A DNA stretch of 64,000 nt, from NCBI RefSeq assembly GCF_013307225.1, contig NZ_CP028942.1:62001-126000 (forward strand), given 5' to 3'. Under the pieces are notes generated by a model. The model saw only the letters and a list, made by a program, of their open reading frames with translations. It did no database searches and was not told the DNA's origin. The position numbers and the translations under genes are program-made. Each line of letters opens with the position of its first letter. The stretch's first letter is position 1. The DNA comes from Polynucleobacter tropicus. Its GTDB lineage: Bacteria > Pseudomonadota > Gammaproteobacteria > Burkholderiales > Burkholderiaceae. This document shows positions 41,311-51,094 of this stretch, one piece after another.

Positions 41311-42072
41311 ATGCTACTCATTCCTGCAATTGATCTTAAAGATGGGCACTGCGTTCGACTAGAGCAAGGTGACATGGATAAGGCTACTGTGTTCTCTGAA
41401 GATCCAGGCGCAATGGCTGCACACTGGATTAGCAAGGGTGCACGCCGCTTGCATTTGGTTGATCTCAATGGTGCTTTTGCTGGCAAGTTGAAAAATGAAT
41501 CAGCAATAAAATCTATTCTGAAAGCAGTGGGCGATGAGATTCCAGTGCAGCTTGGCGGCGGTATACGTGATTTAGAAACGATCGAACGTCTATTGGATGA
41601 CGGCATTAGTACTGTAATCATCGGGACTGCCGCTGTAAAAAATCCAGGCTTTGTGCAGGATGCTTGCACTGCATTTCCGGGGCATGTCATGGTGGGCTTA
41701 GATGCTCGTGATGGCAAGGTCGCTACAGATGGTTGGAGCAAGATTACGGGTCACGAAGTGATTGATCTTGCCAAGAAGTTTGAAGATTGGGGTGTAGAGG
41801 CAATCATCTATACCGACATCGGTCGAGATGGCATGCTTAAAGGCGTCAATGTTGACGCTACGATTAAATTGGCTCAAGCGATCCGAATTCCGGTGATTGC
41901 TAGTGGCGGCCTATCTAACAATAAAGATATTGAGGCCCTCTGTAAGGCTGAAGAAGAGGGCGTTATGGGCGTGATTGCTGGTCGCTCAATCTATTCAGGT
42001 GATTTAGATTTAGCGGCTGCCCAAAAGTATGCTGATGAATTAACGCTGAAATACGCAAAGAAAATTATCTAG
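41311..42072 (+). CDS. hisA: ProFAR isomerase
   Basis: HisA isomerises the aminoaldose ProFAR to the aminoketose PRFAR. It is a 253-residue (beta-alpha)8 barrel. The N-terminal [20 protein letters not shown] carries a catalytic Asp, and [20 protein letters not shown] and [18 protein letters not shown] give the two phosphate-site halves and the second Asp. Its TAG stop overlaps the GTG start of hisF by one base. Confidence 0.97.
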   Translation: MLLIPAIDLKDGHCVRLEQGDMDKATVFSEDPGAMAAHWISKGARRLHLVDLNGAFAGKLKNESAIKSILKAVGDEIPVQLGGGIRDLETIERLLDDGISTVIIGTAAVKNPGFVQDACTAFPGHVMVGLDARDGKVATDGWSKITGHEVIDLAKKFEDWGVEAIIYTDIGRDGMLKGVNVDATIKLAQAIRIPVIASGGLSNNKDIEALCKAEEEGVMGVIAGRSIYSGDLDLAAAQKYADELTLKYAKKII

Positions 42073-42830
42073 TGCTTACAAAACGAATTATTCCTTGTCT
42101 TGATGTGACTGCGGGAAGAGTTGTTAAGGGCGTTAATTTTGTGGGTTTGCGTGATGCTGGCGATCCAGTTGAAATTGCGAAACGTTACAACACACAAGGC
42201 GCTGATGAGCTGACATTCTTGGACATCACTGCGACATCGGATGGCCGCGATTTAATCTTACACATCATTGAGGATGTGGCTTCGCAAGTTTTTATTCCAT
42301 TAACGGTTGGTGGCGGTGTACGTACAGTCGCTGATGTGCGTCGTTTACTCAATGCTGGTGCCGATAAGGTGAGCATGAATTCCTCTGCTGTGGCCAATCC
42401 CGATTTGGTATCGGATGCTGCTGCATATTATGGTTCGCAGTGCATTGTTGTAGCGATTGATGCCAAGCAGACGGAGGCGGGTAATTGGGAAGTCTTTACT
42501 CATGGCGGTAGGACGCCTGCTGGCAAAGATGTAGTTGAGTGGGCATGTGAAGTGGCCAAAAGAGGCGCTGGCGAGATTTTGTTAACCAGCATGAATCGCG
42601 ATGGCAGTAAAGATGGTTTTGATCTTGCCTTAACCGCGGCTGTGAGCGATGCTGTGTCAGTTCCTGTAATTGCCTCTGGTGGTGTTGGCAACTTGCAGCA
42701 CTTGGTCGATGGCATTACCAAAGGCCATGCAGATGCAGTTTTAGCTGCCAGCATCTTTCATTATGGTGAGTACACAGTTGGGCAGGCAAAAGAATATATG
42801 GCTGCTCAAGGAATCCCGGTGCGTATTTAG
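42072..42830 (+). CDS. hisF: Imidazole glycerol phosphate synthase, cyclase subunit
   Basis: HisF uses ammonia from HisH to close the imidazole ring, yielding IGP and AICAR. The 252-residue barrel has catalytic Asp residues in [20 protein letters not shown] and [15 protein letters not shown], with [18 protein letters not shown] and IASGGVGN phosphate loops. The start codon is GTG, sharing a base with the hisA stop, so translation is probably coupled. Confidence 0.97.
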   Translation: MLTKRIIPCLDVTAGRVVKGVNFVGLRDAGDPVEIAKRYNTQGADELTFLDITATSDGRDLILHIIEDVASQVFIPLTVGGGVRTVADVRRLLNAGADKVSMNSSAVANPDLVSDAAAYYGSQCIVVAIDAKQTEAGNWEVFTHGGRTPAGKDVVEWACEVAKRGAGEILLTSMNRDGSKDGFDLALTAAVSDAVSVPVIASGGVGNLQHLVDGITKGHADAVLAASIFHYGEYTVGQAKEYMAAQGIPVRI

Positions 42831-42880
42831 CTTATCTGGGCGTTATTCATCATTTAGGGGTTTCACGGTAAAGTTCAGGT

Positions 42881-43297
42881 ATGACGCAATCCCAAAATAA
42901 GCCAAAAAGCCCATTTACCCCAATTCCATCAATTCAAGCTGGTCCATGGTTAGACGCCGTTGCCTGGAATGAGCAAGGCTTGGTGCCCGTTATTGCACAA
43001 GAGTTTGGCAGTAGCGATATTTTGATGATGGCCTGGATGAATCGCGACGCTCTATTAGAGACCTTGCGTTTGGGTGAAGCGGTGTATTGGACTCGTTCAA
43101 GGCAAAAGTTGTGGCACAAGGGTGAAGAATCTGGTCATACTCAGAAAGTGAAAGAGATTCGTCTGGACTGCGATGGGGATACGATTTTGCTAATTGTTGA
43201 ACAAAAAGATGGTATTGCTTGTCATACTGGTCAGCACAGTTGCTTTTTCCAGCGCTGGGATTCATCCAAGTCTGCCTGGGTTGATGAATCAATGTAA
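42881..43297 (+). CDS. hisI: Phosphoribosyl-AMP cyclohydrolase
   Basis: HisI opens the adenine ring of phosphoribosyl-AMP, the third step of histidine synthesis. The 138-residue product is the separate enzyme, not fused to HisE. Metal-binding features are clear: [18 protein letters not shown], then LDCDGDTIL, and the zinc cysteines in [12 protein letters not shown] 17-residue N-terminal stretch before the core is Pro/Ser rich. Confidence 0.96.
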   Translation: MTQSQNKPKSPFTPIPSIQAGPWLDAVAWNEQGLVPVIAQEFGSSDILMMAWMNRDALLETLRLGEAVYWTRSRQKLWHKGEESGHTQKVKEIRLDCDGDTILLIVEQKDGIACHTGQHSCFFQRWDSSKSAWVDESM

Positions 43298-43344
43298 AAG
43301 TATTTGATGAGATATCAACATAATAAAAGACATAAAATAAGCTC

Positions 43345-43746
43345 ATGAGCAGCACTGCAAATAAACTTTCTAATTTAGATTCTGCATTGGCGCATTTAGC
43401 TGATGTGGTAGATCAGCGTAGAGATGCTTTTAAGGCTGGCACGGCTGATCCTAAAACGTCCTATACCGCCTTGTTGTTTTCTAAAGGTGATAACGGGATC
43501 TTAAAAAAGATTGGTGAAGAAGCAACAGAGGCTGTGATGGCTGCCAAAGATGTTCGTAGTTCGAGCCTATCTTCTGAGCAGAAGAAACTCTTTGTAGGTG
43601 AAATGGCTGACTTGTGGTTTCACTGTTTGATCGCGCTTTCTCAATTCGAATTGCGTCCAGAAGATGTGATTGCCGAGCTGGATCGTCGTTTAGGAACTTC
43701 AGGAATTGAAGAGAAGGCCGCTAGAAAAGCGGCGAATAAAGAGTAA
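43345..43746 (+). CDS. hisE: Phosphoribosyl-ATP pyrophosphatase
   Basis: HisE removes pyrophosphate from phosphoribosyl-ATP, the second step of the pathway. The 133-residue product has the MazG-like helical core with [33 protein letters not shown] and [16 protein letters not shown]; the Glu and Asp residues in these helices bind magnesium. It closes the his cluster, with the HIT gene 15 bases downstream. Confidence 0.95.
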   Translation: MSSTANKLSNLDSALAHLADVVDQRRDAFKAGTADPKTSYTALLFSKGDNGILKKIGEEATEAVMAAKDVRSSSLSSEQKKLFVGEMADLWFHCLIALSQFELRPEDVIAELDRRLGTSGIEEKAARKAANKE

Positions 43747-43761
43747 GTCAAGAGTATAAGT

Positions 43762-44118
43762 ATGAGTCACGATCCAAATTGCCTGTTTTGCAAAATTTCG
43801 CAAGGATTGATTCCATCTGCGAAGGTATATGAGGATGAAGAGATTTACGCATTTAAAGATATCAACCCAGCAGCACCGGTGCACTTCTTAATGATTCCCA
43901 AAAAACATATTCCGATGTTGGAGTCAGCGGAAAGCGCGGATGCTCCTTTGCTGGGTAGAATGATGGAATTAGCCCCCCGTCTTGCTAAAGAGCAGGGTTG
44001 TCGCCCCGGTAAGGATGGGGGCTTTAGATTGATGGTGAATAACGGGGCTGATGGTGGTCAAGAGGTTTATCACTTGCACTTGCATGTGATGGGCGGACCC
44101 CGGCCATGGAAGAAGTAA
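43762..44118 (+). CDS. HIT-family nucleotide-binding protein (HinT-like)
   Basis: HinT-type enzymes hydrolyse purine nucleoside phosphoramidates. The 118-residue product begins with CLFCKISQGLIPSAKVYEDE and ends with the histidine triad in YHLHLHVMGGPRPW. It lies between hisE and tatA, a neighbourhood seen in other Burkholderiales. Confidence 0.93.
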   Translation: MSHDPNCLFCKISQGLIPSAKVYEDEEIYAFKDINPAAPVHFLMIPKKHIPMLESAESADAPLLGRMMELAPRLAKEQGCRPGKDGGFRLMVNNGADGGQEVYHLHLHVMGGPRPWKK

Positions 44119-44156
44119 GGCAATAAAGAAATTCAAGAATTGCAAGGAGATTAAAG

Positions 44157-44378
44157 ATGGGTTCATTTAGCATTTGGCATTGGTTAATTGTTTTGGTGAT
44201 CGTGATGTTGGTATTTGGTACTAAAAAATTGCGCAACATTGGCCAAGACTTGGGTGGTGCTGTTAAAGGTTTTAAAGACGGCATGAAATCTGGCGAGGAG
44301 ACAAAAGAGCAGATTTCGCAAAGCTCTGGCAATACGGACAAAACCGTTGATGTGCAAGCTAAAGACGTAAATAAATAA
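44157..44378 (+). CDS. tatA: Sec-independent translocase protein TatA
   Basis: TatA multimers form the pathway for folded proteins with twin-arginine signals. The 73-residue product has one N-terminal membrane segment (about 5-22, [18 protein letters not shown]), a TKKLRNIG hinge and the amphipathic [13 protein letters not shown] helix, then a polar tail. A GGAG site precedes the ATG. It starts tatABC. Confidence 0.95.
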   Translation: MGSFSIWHWLIVLVIVMLVFGTKKLRNIGQDLGGAVKGFKDGMKSGEETKEQISQSSGNTDKTVDVQAKDVNK

Positions 44379-44432
44379 TCTCTAGACATATCGCGTTAAT
44401 TGAAACTCCTACTAGCCTATTGATTGCGATAA

Positions 44433-44909
44433 ATGATTGATTTAGGGGTTTCAAAACTTGCGTTAATAGCAGTAGTTGCTCTGGTAGTGGTTGGCCCAGA
44501 GCGTTTGCCTAAAGTCGCTCGCATGGCCGGTAACTTATTTGGACGTGCTCAACGCTACATGGCAGACGTCAAGTCGGAAGTGAATCGACAGATGGAGATG
44601 GAGGAGTTTAAAAAATTCCGCGAAGAGAGTGCCTCAGCTTTAAAAGAAGTTGAAAACAGCATTCATTCCGTTGCAAACGAAGCTAATGCTAATTTGACAG
44701 ATCAAGCGGACATTTTTGAGACCAGTTTTGAAAAGCCCCCTTTAGATGAAAAAGAGGTGCTTCGCAAATCTAAACGGCAAGGACGCAATAGTTGGGGTGT
44801 GAGACGTGCAGTGAGGCCATTGTGGTTCAAGCGTAGTTCAGGAATACGCACTCGCGTGCAATCAGGTGCAGCCAGAATGAAGCGCTTTCATCACAGCGTT
44901 GGTAAATAA
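44433..44909 (+). CDS. tatB: Sec-independent translocase protein TatB
   Basis: TatB, with TatC, receives twin-arginine signal peptides. The 158-residue product begins MIDLGVSKLALIAVVALVVVG, with PERLPKVARMAG after the membrane segment, the pattern that separates TatB from TatA. A long charged helix follows. The last 50 residues are unusually basic (KSKRQGRNSWGVRRAVRP and beyond). Confidence 0.94.
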   Translation: MIDLGVSKLALIAVVALVVVGPERLPKVARMAGNLFGRAQRYMADVKSEVNRQMEMEEFKKFREESASALKEVENSIHSVANEANANLTDQADIFETSFEKPPLDEKEVLRKSKRQGRNSWGVRRAVRPLWFKRSSGIRTRVQSGAARMKRFHHSVGK

Positions 44910-44920
44910 TAAATATTCGC

Positions 44921-45694
44921 ATGACAGAAAACCATTCTTCTGAAGATTCAGGATTGCAGGAATCTTTTCTTTCACATTTATTTGAGTTGCGCGATCGAGT
45001 TATTAAGGCCGTGTTGGCAATTATTGTCGTGTTCGTTTGCTTGGTTTATTGGGCGCCAGATATTTTTCATCTTTTTGCGCAGCCATTGCTGCAGGCATTA
45101 CCGGCTGGCGGAAAAATGATTGTCACTGACGTTACGGGTTCCTTCTTTGTACCAATGAAGGTGACGATGTTGGTGGCATTCTTGATCGCTTTGCCGGTGG
45201 TGATGTATCAGTTATGGGCTTTTATTGCCCCTGGACTATATCTGCATGAAAAAAAACTCATACTGCCTTTGGTGGTGAGTAGTTATACGCTCTTTATCGT
45301 TGGAATGGCATTTGCGTATTTCTTGGTTTTTCCAACAGTCTTTAAATTCATGGCTAGCTATAACGCACCGTTAGGCGCGGAAATGTCTACTGACATTGAT
45401 AACTACCTCAGTTTTGCAATGACTACTTTCTTGGCTTTTGGGATTACCTTCGAGGTGCCAGTGGTCGTAGTGGTATTGGTACGCATGGGCATGGTTCCTT
45501 TGGCAAAGTTAAAAGAGATTCGTCCATATGTGATTGTTGGTGCTTTTGTTATTTCGGCAGTCGTTACTCCGCCAGATGTCCTATCTCAATTGCTGCTGGC
45601 AGTGCCTATGACATTGCTTTATGAGCTGGGTTTGTTGGTTGCCCGCTTCTATGTACCCAAGCCAAATAAAGATGACGGTAGTGCGGTTAACTAG
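44921..45694 (+). CDS. tatC: Sec-independent translocase protein TatC
   Basis: TatC is the six-segment receptor for twin-arginine signals. The 257-residue product has the N-terminal SFLSHLFELRDRVIKAVLA, the periplasmic APGLYLHEKK region, and FGITFEVPVVVVVLVRMGM with the conserved membrane Glu, then VVTPPDVLSQ. The Rieske protein (51655) is a likely client. Confidence 0.96.
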   Translation: MTENHSSEDSGLQESFLSHLFELRDRVIKAVLAIIVVFVCLVYWAPDIFHLFAQPLLQALPAGGKMIVTDVTGSFFVPMKVTMLVAFLIALPVVMYQLWAFIAPGLYLHEKKLILPLVVSSYTLFIVGMAFAYFLVFPTVFKFMASYNAPLGAEMSTDIDNYLSFAMTTFLAFGITFEVPVVVVVLVRMGMVPLAKLKEIRPYVIVGAFVISAVVTPPDVLSQLLLAVPMTLLYELGLLVARFYVPKPNKDDGSAVN

Positions 45695-45699
45695 GCCGC

Positions 45700-47163
45700 C
45701 TAGGTAGCTTCGGTTTCAGCTTGGTTTTTGGAGAAGGTGTTCGCTAGCCAATTGCTTACTTGATCAAAGCGATAACGTCTTTGGCGCAAATTTCCCTCTG
45801 CATCCAAAGCGGCGCCTGCAAAAATTTTGCCAGCAGCTAGAAGCGCACGGCGTTGCTGAATCGTCTCAATTTGAATCAGTCTTGGCAGTATCTTTGGCAG
45901 CTCCCAGCGAACATCTACAACAACACAATGTTCATGTTGGAGTTGGCCAACTTCGCAGAGCAATAGCTCTGCTTTACTAAAGTTAAATTGATTTGCAATC
46001 ACGATACGATGGCACAGTAAAAGCCAATCTTCGTCTAGCTTATGTTCGGCATGGTGATTGATTGCTTGATCGGCATATTGAGCGAGATCATGCCAATCAT
46101 TCTTCTTTGGGTGGGGGCAGCTAACCAAAATTTTGCCCAGCAGTTCTTTCGCTTCAGGAATGCCTTGTTGGTGCGCTTGCCAAATCCAATATGAAGCTTG
46201 TAGCCCGCGAACATTCTCAGCGATCTTTTCGCGCTTGCGCCAAAGATTAGCCCCTTTACGAAACTGGGCTTGCGCATGACCAAGGTCTGCAGCCCGATCA
46301 AAGCAACGATCACTCTCTTGAGCGTTGTATCCAGAAAATTGCGGGCGTCGATAAATTTCACCAAGCGCATACCAAGCGTCGCGATCCCCATCTTTTGCAG
46401 CGAGCTCCAACCAGTGTGCAGCTTTTTTAAGGGAGGCATTCGATTTAATGTCACCACTTCCGTCCAGTTGCGCAAGACGCAATCCAAGCGCCAATTTTGC
46501 AGCGGTAAGACCTAGTTCGGCTGCTTTGATCAATGCTTCTTCATTCTCTTCGTCTAACCAGGCGATCCATAATGAAGAAAGTGTTTCGTTCTTCGGTTGC
46601 AACTGAGTCAGTAATTCTTTGGCTTGTTGCGCAAAAGGAGATCCCTCCTTCGCAAGCTCTTGCAAAAACTGCATTGCAATTTTCTGAAGAGCGCTTAAAT
46701 CAGGGTTGGAAAGATGAGGGGGCTGAGAGGAGGGATTATGGGAAATTCTTTTTTTGAGCCAATCAATCAATTGCGATTGCGTTTCTTGATTCTTAGGATT
46801 GATCAAAAACTCGACAAGTTGCCACTTGGCTGCAAAAGTAACATTAGTACCTATATCCGCTTGTGCTAGTTGCCAGATCGATTCCCAACCAAAGGCAAAT
46901 GCTGGAGAGTTAAAGGTCTCTACCAGTGGAATGTTGGCAATTTGACCCAGAATGTTGGAAAGTTCTTGAGCGCCAGAGCTTGCATCCTCCAGAGCTTGAG
47001 TTTGCAGAGATAAAAAAGATTTTTCCAGCCAAATCAAGGCATTAGCTGGTTGTATGGGGGTTTTAAATGCACCAGTGAGGTAGGCTTGAGCTAATTTTTG
47101 TTGCGCAGATACATCACCTAAACGAGCGGAACTGAGGATTTTTAAGAATTCGCGACTTGCCAT
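45700..47163 (-). CDS. Sel1-repeat protein of unknown role
   Basis: The 487-residue product has Sel1/TPR-like helical repeats, for example AAHWLELAAKDGDRDAWYAL and CFDRAADLGHAQAQFRKGAN in the second half, and AQQKLAQAYLTGAF near the start. Such repeats bind partner proteins; the partner is not known. No signal peptide is seen with the ATG at 47163, so it is probably cytoplasmic. A longer frame to 47286 would add 41 residues without helical repeat character. It converges with tatC across 5 bases. Confidence 0.8.
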   Translation of the reverse strand: MASREFLKILSSARLGDVSAQQKLAQAYLTGAFKTPIQPANALIWLEKSFLSLQTQALEDASSGAQELSNILGQIANIPLVETFNSPAFAFGWESIWQLAQADIGTNVTFAAKWQLVEFLINPKNQETQSQLIDWLKKRISHNPSSQPPHLSNPDLSALQKIAMQFLQELAKEGSPFAQQAKELLTQLQPKNETLSSLWIAWLDEENEEALIKAAELGLTAAKLALGLRLAQLDGSGDIKSNASLKKAAHWLELAAKDGDRDAWYALGEIYRRPQFSGYNAQESDRCFDRAADLGHAQAQFRKGANLWRKREKIAENVRGLQASYWIWQAHQQGIPEAKELLGKILVSCPHPKKNDWHDLAQYADQAINHHAEHKLDEDWLLLCHRIVIANQFNFSKAELLLCEVGQLQHEHCVVVDVRWELPKILPRLIQIETIQQRRALLAAGKIFAGAALDAEGNLRQRRYRFDQVSNWLANTFSKNQAETEAT

Positions 47164-47371
47164 ATGACAATTTTGGCATTCCAGGCTCAAAAAAGGCGGA
47201 AAACAAAGGTCTTGTTGCCCTGATACAACGAAGAAAACCAAAAAACTGCCTTTTGACAAGCAAAAAGAGGTCCTAAATACCCGCACCCCCAGTCTAGCTA
47301 GGCAAAAGACGGAAAATTCATAGGTCCCAGTTTTATTCGGGCATTACTTTCAATTTATGGAGATTTAAAGA

Positions 47372-48748
47372 ATGAAAAAATCGCTATTCGCAGTTGCAGC
47401 GTTGTCAGCTATTGCTGGTGCCGCTCAAGCTCAGTCCAGCGTAACCGTTTACGGTATCTTGGACGTTGGTTACATCGGTGAGAACACTAAGGTTCTAGCA
47501 CCAGCAGTTACTTCAGCTACAACAGTGGCTACACCTGGGATCACTCCAGCCGTTGTAAGATCTGGCTCTAACGGTCAACTTTCTACTACTGGTAACCAAT
47601 TCGGTGCTGGCGCTCAGCAAACTAACCGTCTCGGTTTCAAGGGTACTGAAGATTTGGGTGGCGGTGCTTCTGCATTCTTCACTATCGAATTGGGCTTGAC
47701 ACCACAGAGCGAGCAAACAATTAACACTGGCGCTACACAAAACCGTCAGACATTCGTTGGCTTGAAGAAAAATGGTATCGGTGCCGCTTCTATTGGTACT
47801 CAGTACACTCCAATCCATACAGCAGTTGGCGCAACTGATCCAGGTCAGCAAAACCAAGTAATGGGTAACGTAATTTACGGCGCTGCTTCTGGTTTTGATA
47901 CTAAGCTTGCTCCAGTACAAACATTAGCAAACTCTACTGATAACTACACTGTTCGTACAAACAACATGTTGAAGTTGCAGTCTGATCGATTGGCTGGTTT
48001 CACAGTAACTGGTGTTTTAGTTGCTAACAACACAAACTCAACACAAGTTTCTAACACTAACAGCACATCAAGTGGTGTGAACGCTGGTACTAACACTGGT
48101 TACTACGGTGGTCTTAATAACCAAAGCGGTTGGGGCTTAGGCGTTAACTATGAGTGGCAAAAGTTGTTGGTAACTGCCAACTATCAAGCATTTACTTCTA
48201 AGAATCCTATCCAGGATACTTGGAGCTACGCTGCTAAAAACTATAGCTCTTCCGCTGCTAACATTAGCTCTACAATTACAGCAGTTGGTGCTCCTGTAGC
48301 CTGGAACCAATCAAGTGGCGGCACAAACGTTCAAGATAACCAAGGCTATGTTGGCGCAACTTATGACTTCGGTATTTTGAAGGCATACGCTCAGTGGGCT
48401 ACCCGTAAAGTTTCTTCACAAGAAATTTCTACAAACTACGTAAAGCGTAACGCACAGCAAATTGGTGTACGTAGCTTCATTACTCCAACAATCGAAGCTT
48501 GGGCATCTGCTGGTAACGGCCGTTACAATGCTTATGGTGCTAGCTCTCCAACAGCTAACTTCACTGGTTATCAGTTGGGTTCAAACTACTGGTTGAGCAA
48601 GCGTACAAACTTGTATGCAATCTACGGTGGATTTAATACTTCTACTGTAACTATTACTAACGGTGGCGCAAGCGGTAGTGGCGCAACTAATGGTAACTAC
48701 AGTGCAAATGCTAACAACTACGCTATTGGCGTACGTCATACTTTCTAA
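47372..48748 (+). CDS. Major outer-membrane porin (Gram-negative porin family)
   Basis: This 458-residue protein has a signal peptide cut near AAQAQ (about 1-21), then SSVTVYGILDVGYIGEN, the typical first strand of betaproteobacterial trimeric porins. It has many alternating strands and a C-terminal Phe (IGVRHTF) used for outer-membrane insertion. NRQTFVGLKK matches the family's early conserved block. A GGAG site lies before the ATG. Codon use appears biased to a few codons, consistent with high expression. Substrate selectivity cannot be read. Confidence 0.93.
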   Translation: MKKSLFAVAALSAIAGAAQAQSSVTVYGILDVGYIGENTKVLAPAVTSATTVATPGITPAVVRSGSNGQLSTTGNQFGAGAQQTNRLGFKGTEDLGGGASAFFTIELGLTPQSEQTINTGATQNRQTFVGLKKNGIGAASIGTQYTPIHTAVGATDPGQQNQVMGNVIYGAASGFDTKLAPVQTLANSTDNYTVRTNNMLKLQSDRLAGFTVTGVLVANNTNSTQVSNTNSTSSGVNAGTNTGYYGGLNNQSGWGLGVNYEWQKLLVTANYQAFTSKNPIQDTWSYAAKNYSSSAANISSTITAVGAPVAWNQSSGGTNVQDNQGYVGATYDFGILKAYAQWATRKVSSQEISTNYVKRNAQQIGVRSFITPTIEAWASAGNGRYNAYGASSPTANFTGYQLGSNYWLSKRTNLYAIYGGFNTSTVTITNGGASGSGATNGNYSANANNYAIGVRHTF

Positions 48749-48779
48749 TTTAACGCTAGCGTCAGCTAGCATAAATTAG
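48745..48779 (+). other. Stem-loop at the porin stop codon
   Basis: CTAATTTA (48745-48752) pairs with TAAATTAG (48772-48779), and GCTAGC (48755-48760) with GCTAGC (48765-48770) around GTCA. The porin stop codon is inside the stem. No T tract follows, so this is not a classic terminator; the terminator lies 14 bases downstream. It may protect the mRNA 3' end. Confidence 0.55.
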
Positions 48780-48792
48780 TTTGAAAGCATTG

Positions 48793-48820
48793 AACCCACT
48801 GCGCAAGCGGTGGGTTTTTT
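48793..48820 (+). terminator. Rho-independent terminator of the porin gene
   Basis: AACCCACTGC (48793-48802) pairs with GCGGTGGGTT (48807-48816), one G-T pair, around a GCAA tetraloop, followed by a T tract. Confidence 0.92.
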
Positions 48821-48904
48821 CTTTTGCATTTCAAGTGTGAATAAAAACACAACCCATAAAATAGCGACAGCTAAACCTAGGTGAGCTGCGTTTAAGGTAG
48901 ACCT

Positions 48905-50959
48905 CTAAACAAGCGCCTTTACATCTCTCATCACAGCTTCCCAATCTCCAGCCGATGGCTGCCTAATGACGGTAGCCGATGGATACCATGGATTGGTTGA
49001 TCCCTTTGCCAGCCATCTCCAGTCTGGGCACCAAGAAAGTAGTACTAGTACCTTTTTCCCTAGGGCTCCAGCCAAATGGACTAGCGAGGTATCGATGCTA
49101 ATAATGAGATCCATGTTTTCAACAATGGCGGCTGTATCTTCAAAGTTGTTGATGAGTTCACCTAAGGGGTGAATCATGTCGAGATTTTGCAAAGTCTCTT
49201 GATCGGATTCTCGAATTTCTTTTTGGATTAAGAATAGGTTATGTTGTTTTGCCAACTCCGAAAAATATGCCAAAGGGATGGGACGTTTATTACCGTGTTT
49301 TAGGTCAAAATTAATATTGCCAGAGCAGGCAATACCAATATTGAGTTTTTCCTTGGATAGCGGCAGTTTATTTTTCCATTCTGCAATTTTGCTGGGATTG
49401 ACTTGAATGTAGGGAACATCGGTTGGAATGGAATTTAAATTTGTCTTAAACAGAAGCGGCAGGCTTGCTAATGGCAACTGAAAATCAATCTCTTGAGTGT
49501 CCGATCCCTTGATGATGACATTACAAGGGTATTGGCCTTGAAATAGGGGGGCTAAAGCCTCCTGGACTTCAAAATAAACATCAGCACCCATGTTGGCCAG
49601 CTTGGGAATGTATCTTGCAAATTGCAGAATATCGCCATAGCCTTGTTCTGGCCAGATGAGTATCTTTTTGCCGCTTAAATTAGCTAAAGATGTCAGCGGG
49701 GTAATGCGAGAGTGGGGGTGCTGATCTGCATCTTTTCTATTCCAGCGATATTCGTAGTTGCTCCAACCCTCATCAAAATTACCCAGCATTAACTGGGAAA
49801 ATGATTTAGTCCAGTGGGCCTCTATGTGGCCCGGCTCTATTTCAATGGCTTTATTGCAGCATTGGATGGACTCATCCAGTTGCAATAAATCATAAAGAGC
49901 AACTCCTTTATTGGCCCAAGCATCGGCATAATCTGGGCGTAACTCTATGGCTCTATCAAAGCAAGCAATAGCATCCGCATATTGAGATAAGTTATTCAGT
50001 GCGCTCCCCTTATTCAACCACGCTTTGGCATAGCTGGCGTCAAGGGAGAGGGCTTTGTTTGCGCTATCCAAAGCTGAAATATGGTCTTGCATTTCTGCTT
50101 GATATGAGGCCTGATTAGACCAGGCTGGTACATAGCCCTCATCTATATCTAGAGCTTGTTTGCAGCATGCTAGAGCTTCCTTATATCTTTTTAGTTGACC
50201 CAGTAGATTTCCTTTGTTTGACCATGCTTCAGCATATTGAGGGTCAAGCGAGATGGCTTTTTCATAAGCAGCCATTGCGGCTTCATAATTTTTTAATTCG
50301 GTCAGCGAGTTGCCGACGCCAGACCATACATCTGCCTGGTATGGGTTTATGACTATGGATTGTTGATATGCGCTTAAAGCTTGCTCGAAATTTTTTATTT
50401 CGTTTAGAGCATTGCCTTTGTTTGACCACGCTTCTGCATATTGGGGGTTAAGTGCTAAAGCGCGATCATATTGCTCGAGAGCTTCATCATAGCGTTTGAG
50501 AGTTGCAAGAGCATTGCCTTTGTTTGACCACGCTTCTGCATATTGGGGGTTAAGTGCTAAAGCGCGATCATATTGCTCGAGAGCTTCATCATAGCGTTTG
50601 AGAGTTGCAAGAGCATTGCCTTTGTTTGACCACGCTTCAGCATCGTTAGGATTTAAGGTGAGAGCTTTTTCGTAATTTGTAATGGCGCTTGAATATTCTT
50701 TGAGTCCCAAAAAAACATTTCCAATATTGCTATAAGCAATTGCATTTTTGGGATCCGCTTTAATCGATCTATTTAAAAAATCTAAGGCCTTCTCCCATTG
50801 GTTTTGTTGTGCTGCAACGACCCCTAGAAATCTTAAGGTGTGCGTATTCTTGGGATTCAGTTTGAGCGCCTGCCCCAGATAAAGCTCGGCAGTTTTGAAA
50901 TTTCCCACAGAAAGACTTTGTAGTGCTTGATTAATTAAGAAGGCAATTTGTGGGGTCAT
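48905..50959 (-). CDS. TPR protein with a glycosyltransferase-like C-terminal domain
   Basis: The 684-residue product has about eleven TPR repeats (about residues 1-385) of the type NPQYAEAWSNKGNALATLKR, then a domain at about 425-684 that resembles heptosyltransferase/GT9-like folds: ILIWPEQGYGDILQFARYIP near its start and DLIISIDTSLVHLAGALGKKV and LLSWCPDWRW near its end. Such proteins are often linked to protein or surface glycosylation; the exact reaction is unknown. Residues near 107-184 contain a perfect tandem copy of one TPR unit. No signal peptide is seen. Confidence 0.85.
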   Translation of the reverse strand: MTPQIAFLINQALQSLSVGNFKTAELYLGQALKLNPKNTHTLRFLGVVAAQQNQWEKALDFLNRSIKADPKNAIAYSNIGNVFLGLKEYSSAITNYEKALTLNPNDAEAWSNKGNALATLKRYDEALEQYDRALALNPQYAEAWSNKGNALATLKRYDEALEQYDRALALNPQYAEAWSNKGNALNEIKNFEQALSAYQQSIVINPYQADVWSGVGNSLTELKNYEAAMAAYEKAISLDPQYAEAWSNKGNLLGQLKRYKEALACCKQALDIDEGYVPAWSNQASYQAEMQDHISALDSANKALSLDASYAKAWLNKGSALNNLSQYADAIACFDRAIELRPDYADAWANKGVALYDLLQLDESIQCCNKAIEIEPGHIEAHWTKSFSQLMLGNFDEGWSNYEYRWNRKDADQHPHSRITPLTSLANLSGKKILIWPEQGYGDILQFARYIPKLANMGADVYFEVQEALAPLFQGQYPCNVIIKGSDTQEIDFQLPLASLPLLFKTNLNSIPTDVPYIQVNPSKIAEWKNKLPLSKEKLNIGIACSGNINFDLKHGNKRPIPLAYFSELAKQHNLFLIQKEIRESDQETLQNLDMIHPLGELINNFEDTAAIVENMDLIISIDTSLVHLAGALGKKVLVLLSWCPDWRWLAKGSTNPWYPSATVIRQPSAGDWEAVMRDVKALV
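50406..50638. repeat. Perfect 102-bp tandem repeat inside the TPR gene
   Basis: The period is exactly 102 bases, one 34-residue TPR unit. Bases 50406-50507 and 50508-50609 are identical, and identity continues into a third, diverging copy to 50638. Perfect DNA identity, including silent positions, points to recent duplication. Confidence 0.9.
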
Positions 50960-51094
50960 CTTTTACTTTGAAGAATCAATACATGTGACAGGCTTCTTGC
51001 TAATTGTCACATGTATTTTTATAAGAATTTTCCCATACCAGCGTTACTGGGCGCTGAGTTTTTGTGGTTCGGGGCTTTTTAAAATTAGACAGAT

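Noticed and set aside
41298-41741. Minus-strand open frame of 147 codons opposite hisA
   Set aside because: Shadow of the conserved hisA gene; no motif, and it would be antisense to the whole his operon.
46035-46487. Second minus-strand open frame of 150 codons inside the Sel1-repeat gene
   Set aside because: It is on the same strand in another frame; the Sel1 frame carries the repeats and is longer.
47513-47920. Minus-strand open frame of 135 codons opposite the porin
   Set aside because: Arises from the strong codon bias of the porin; no start signal and no family features.
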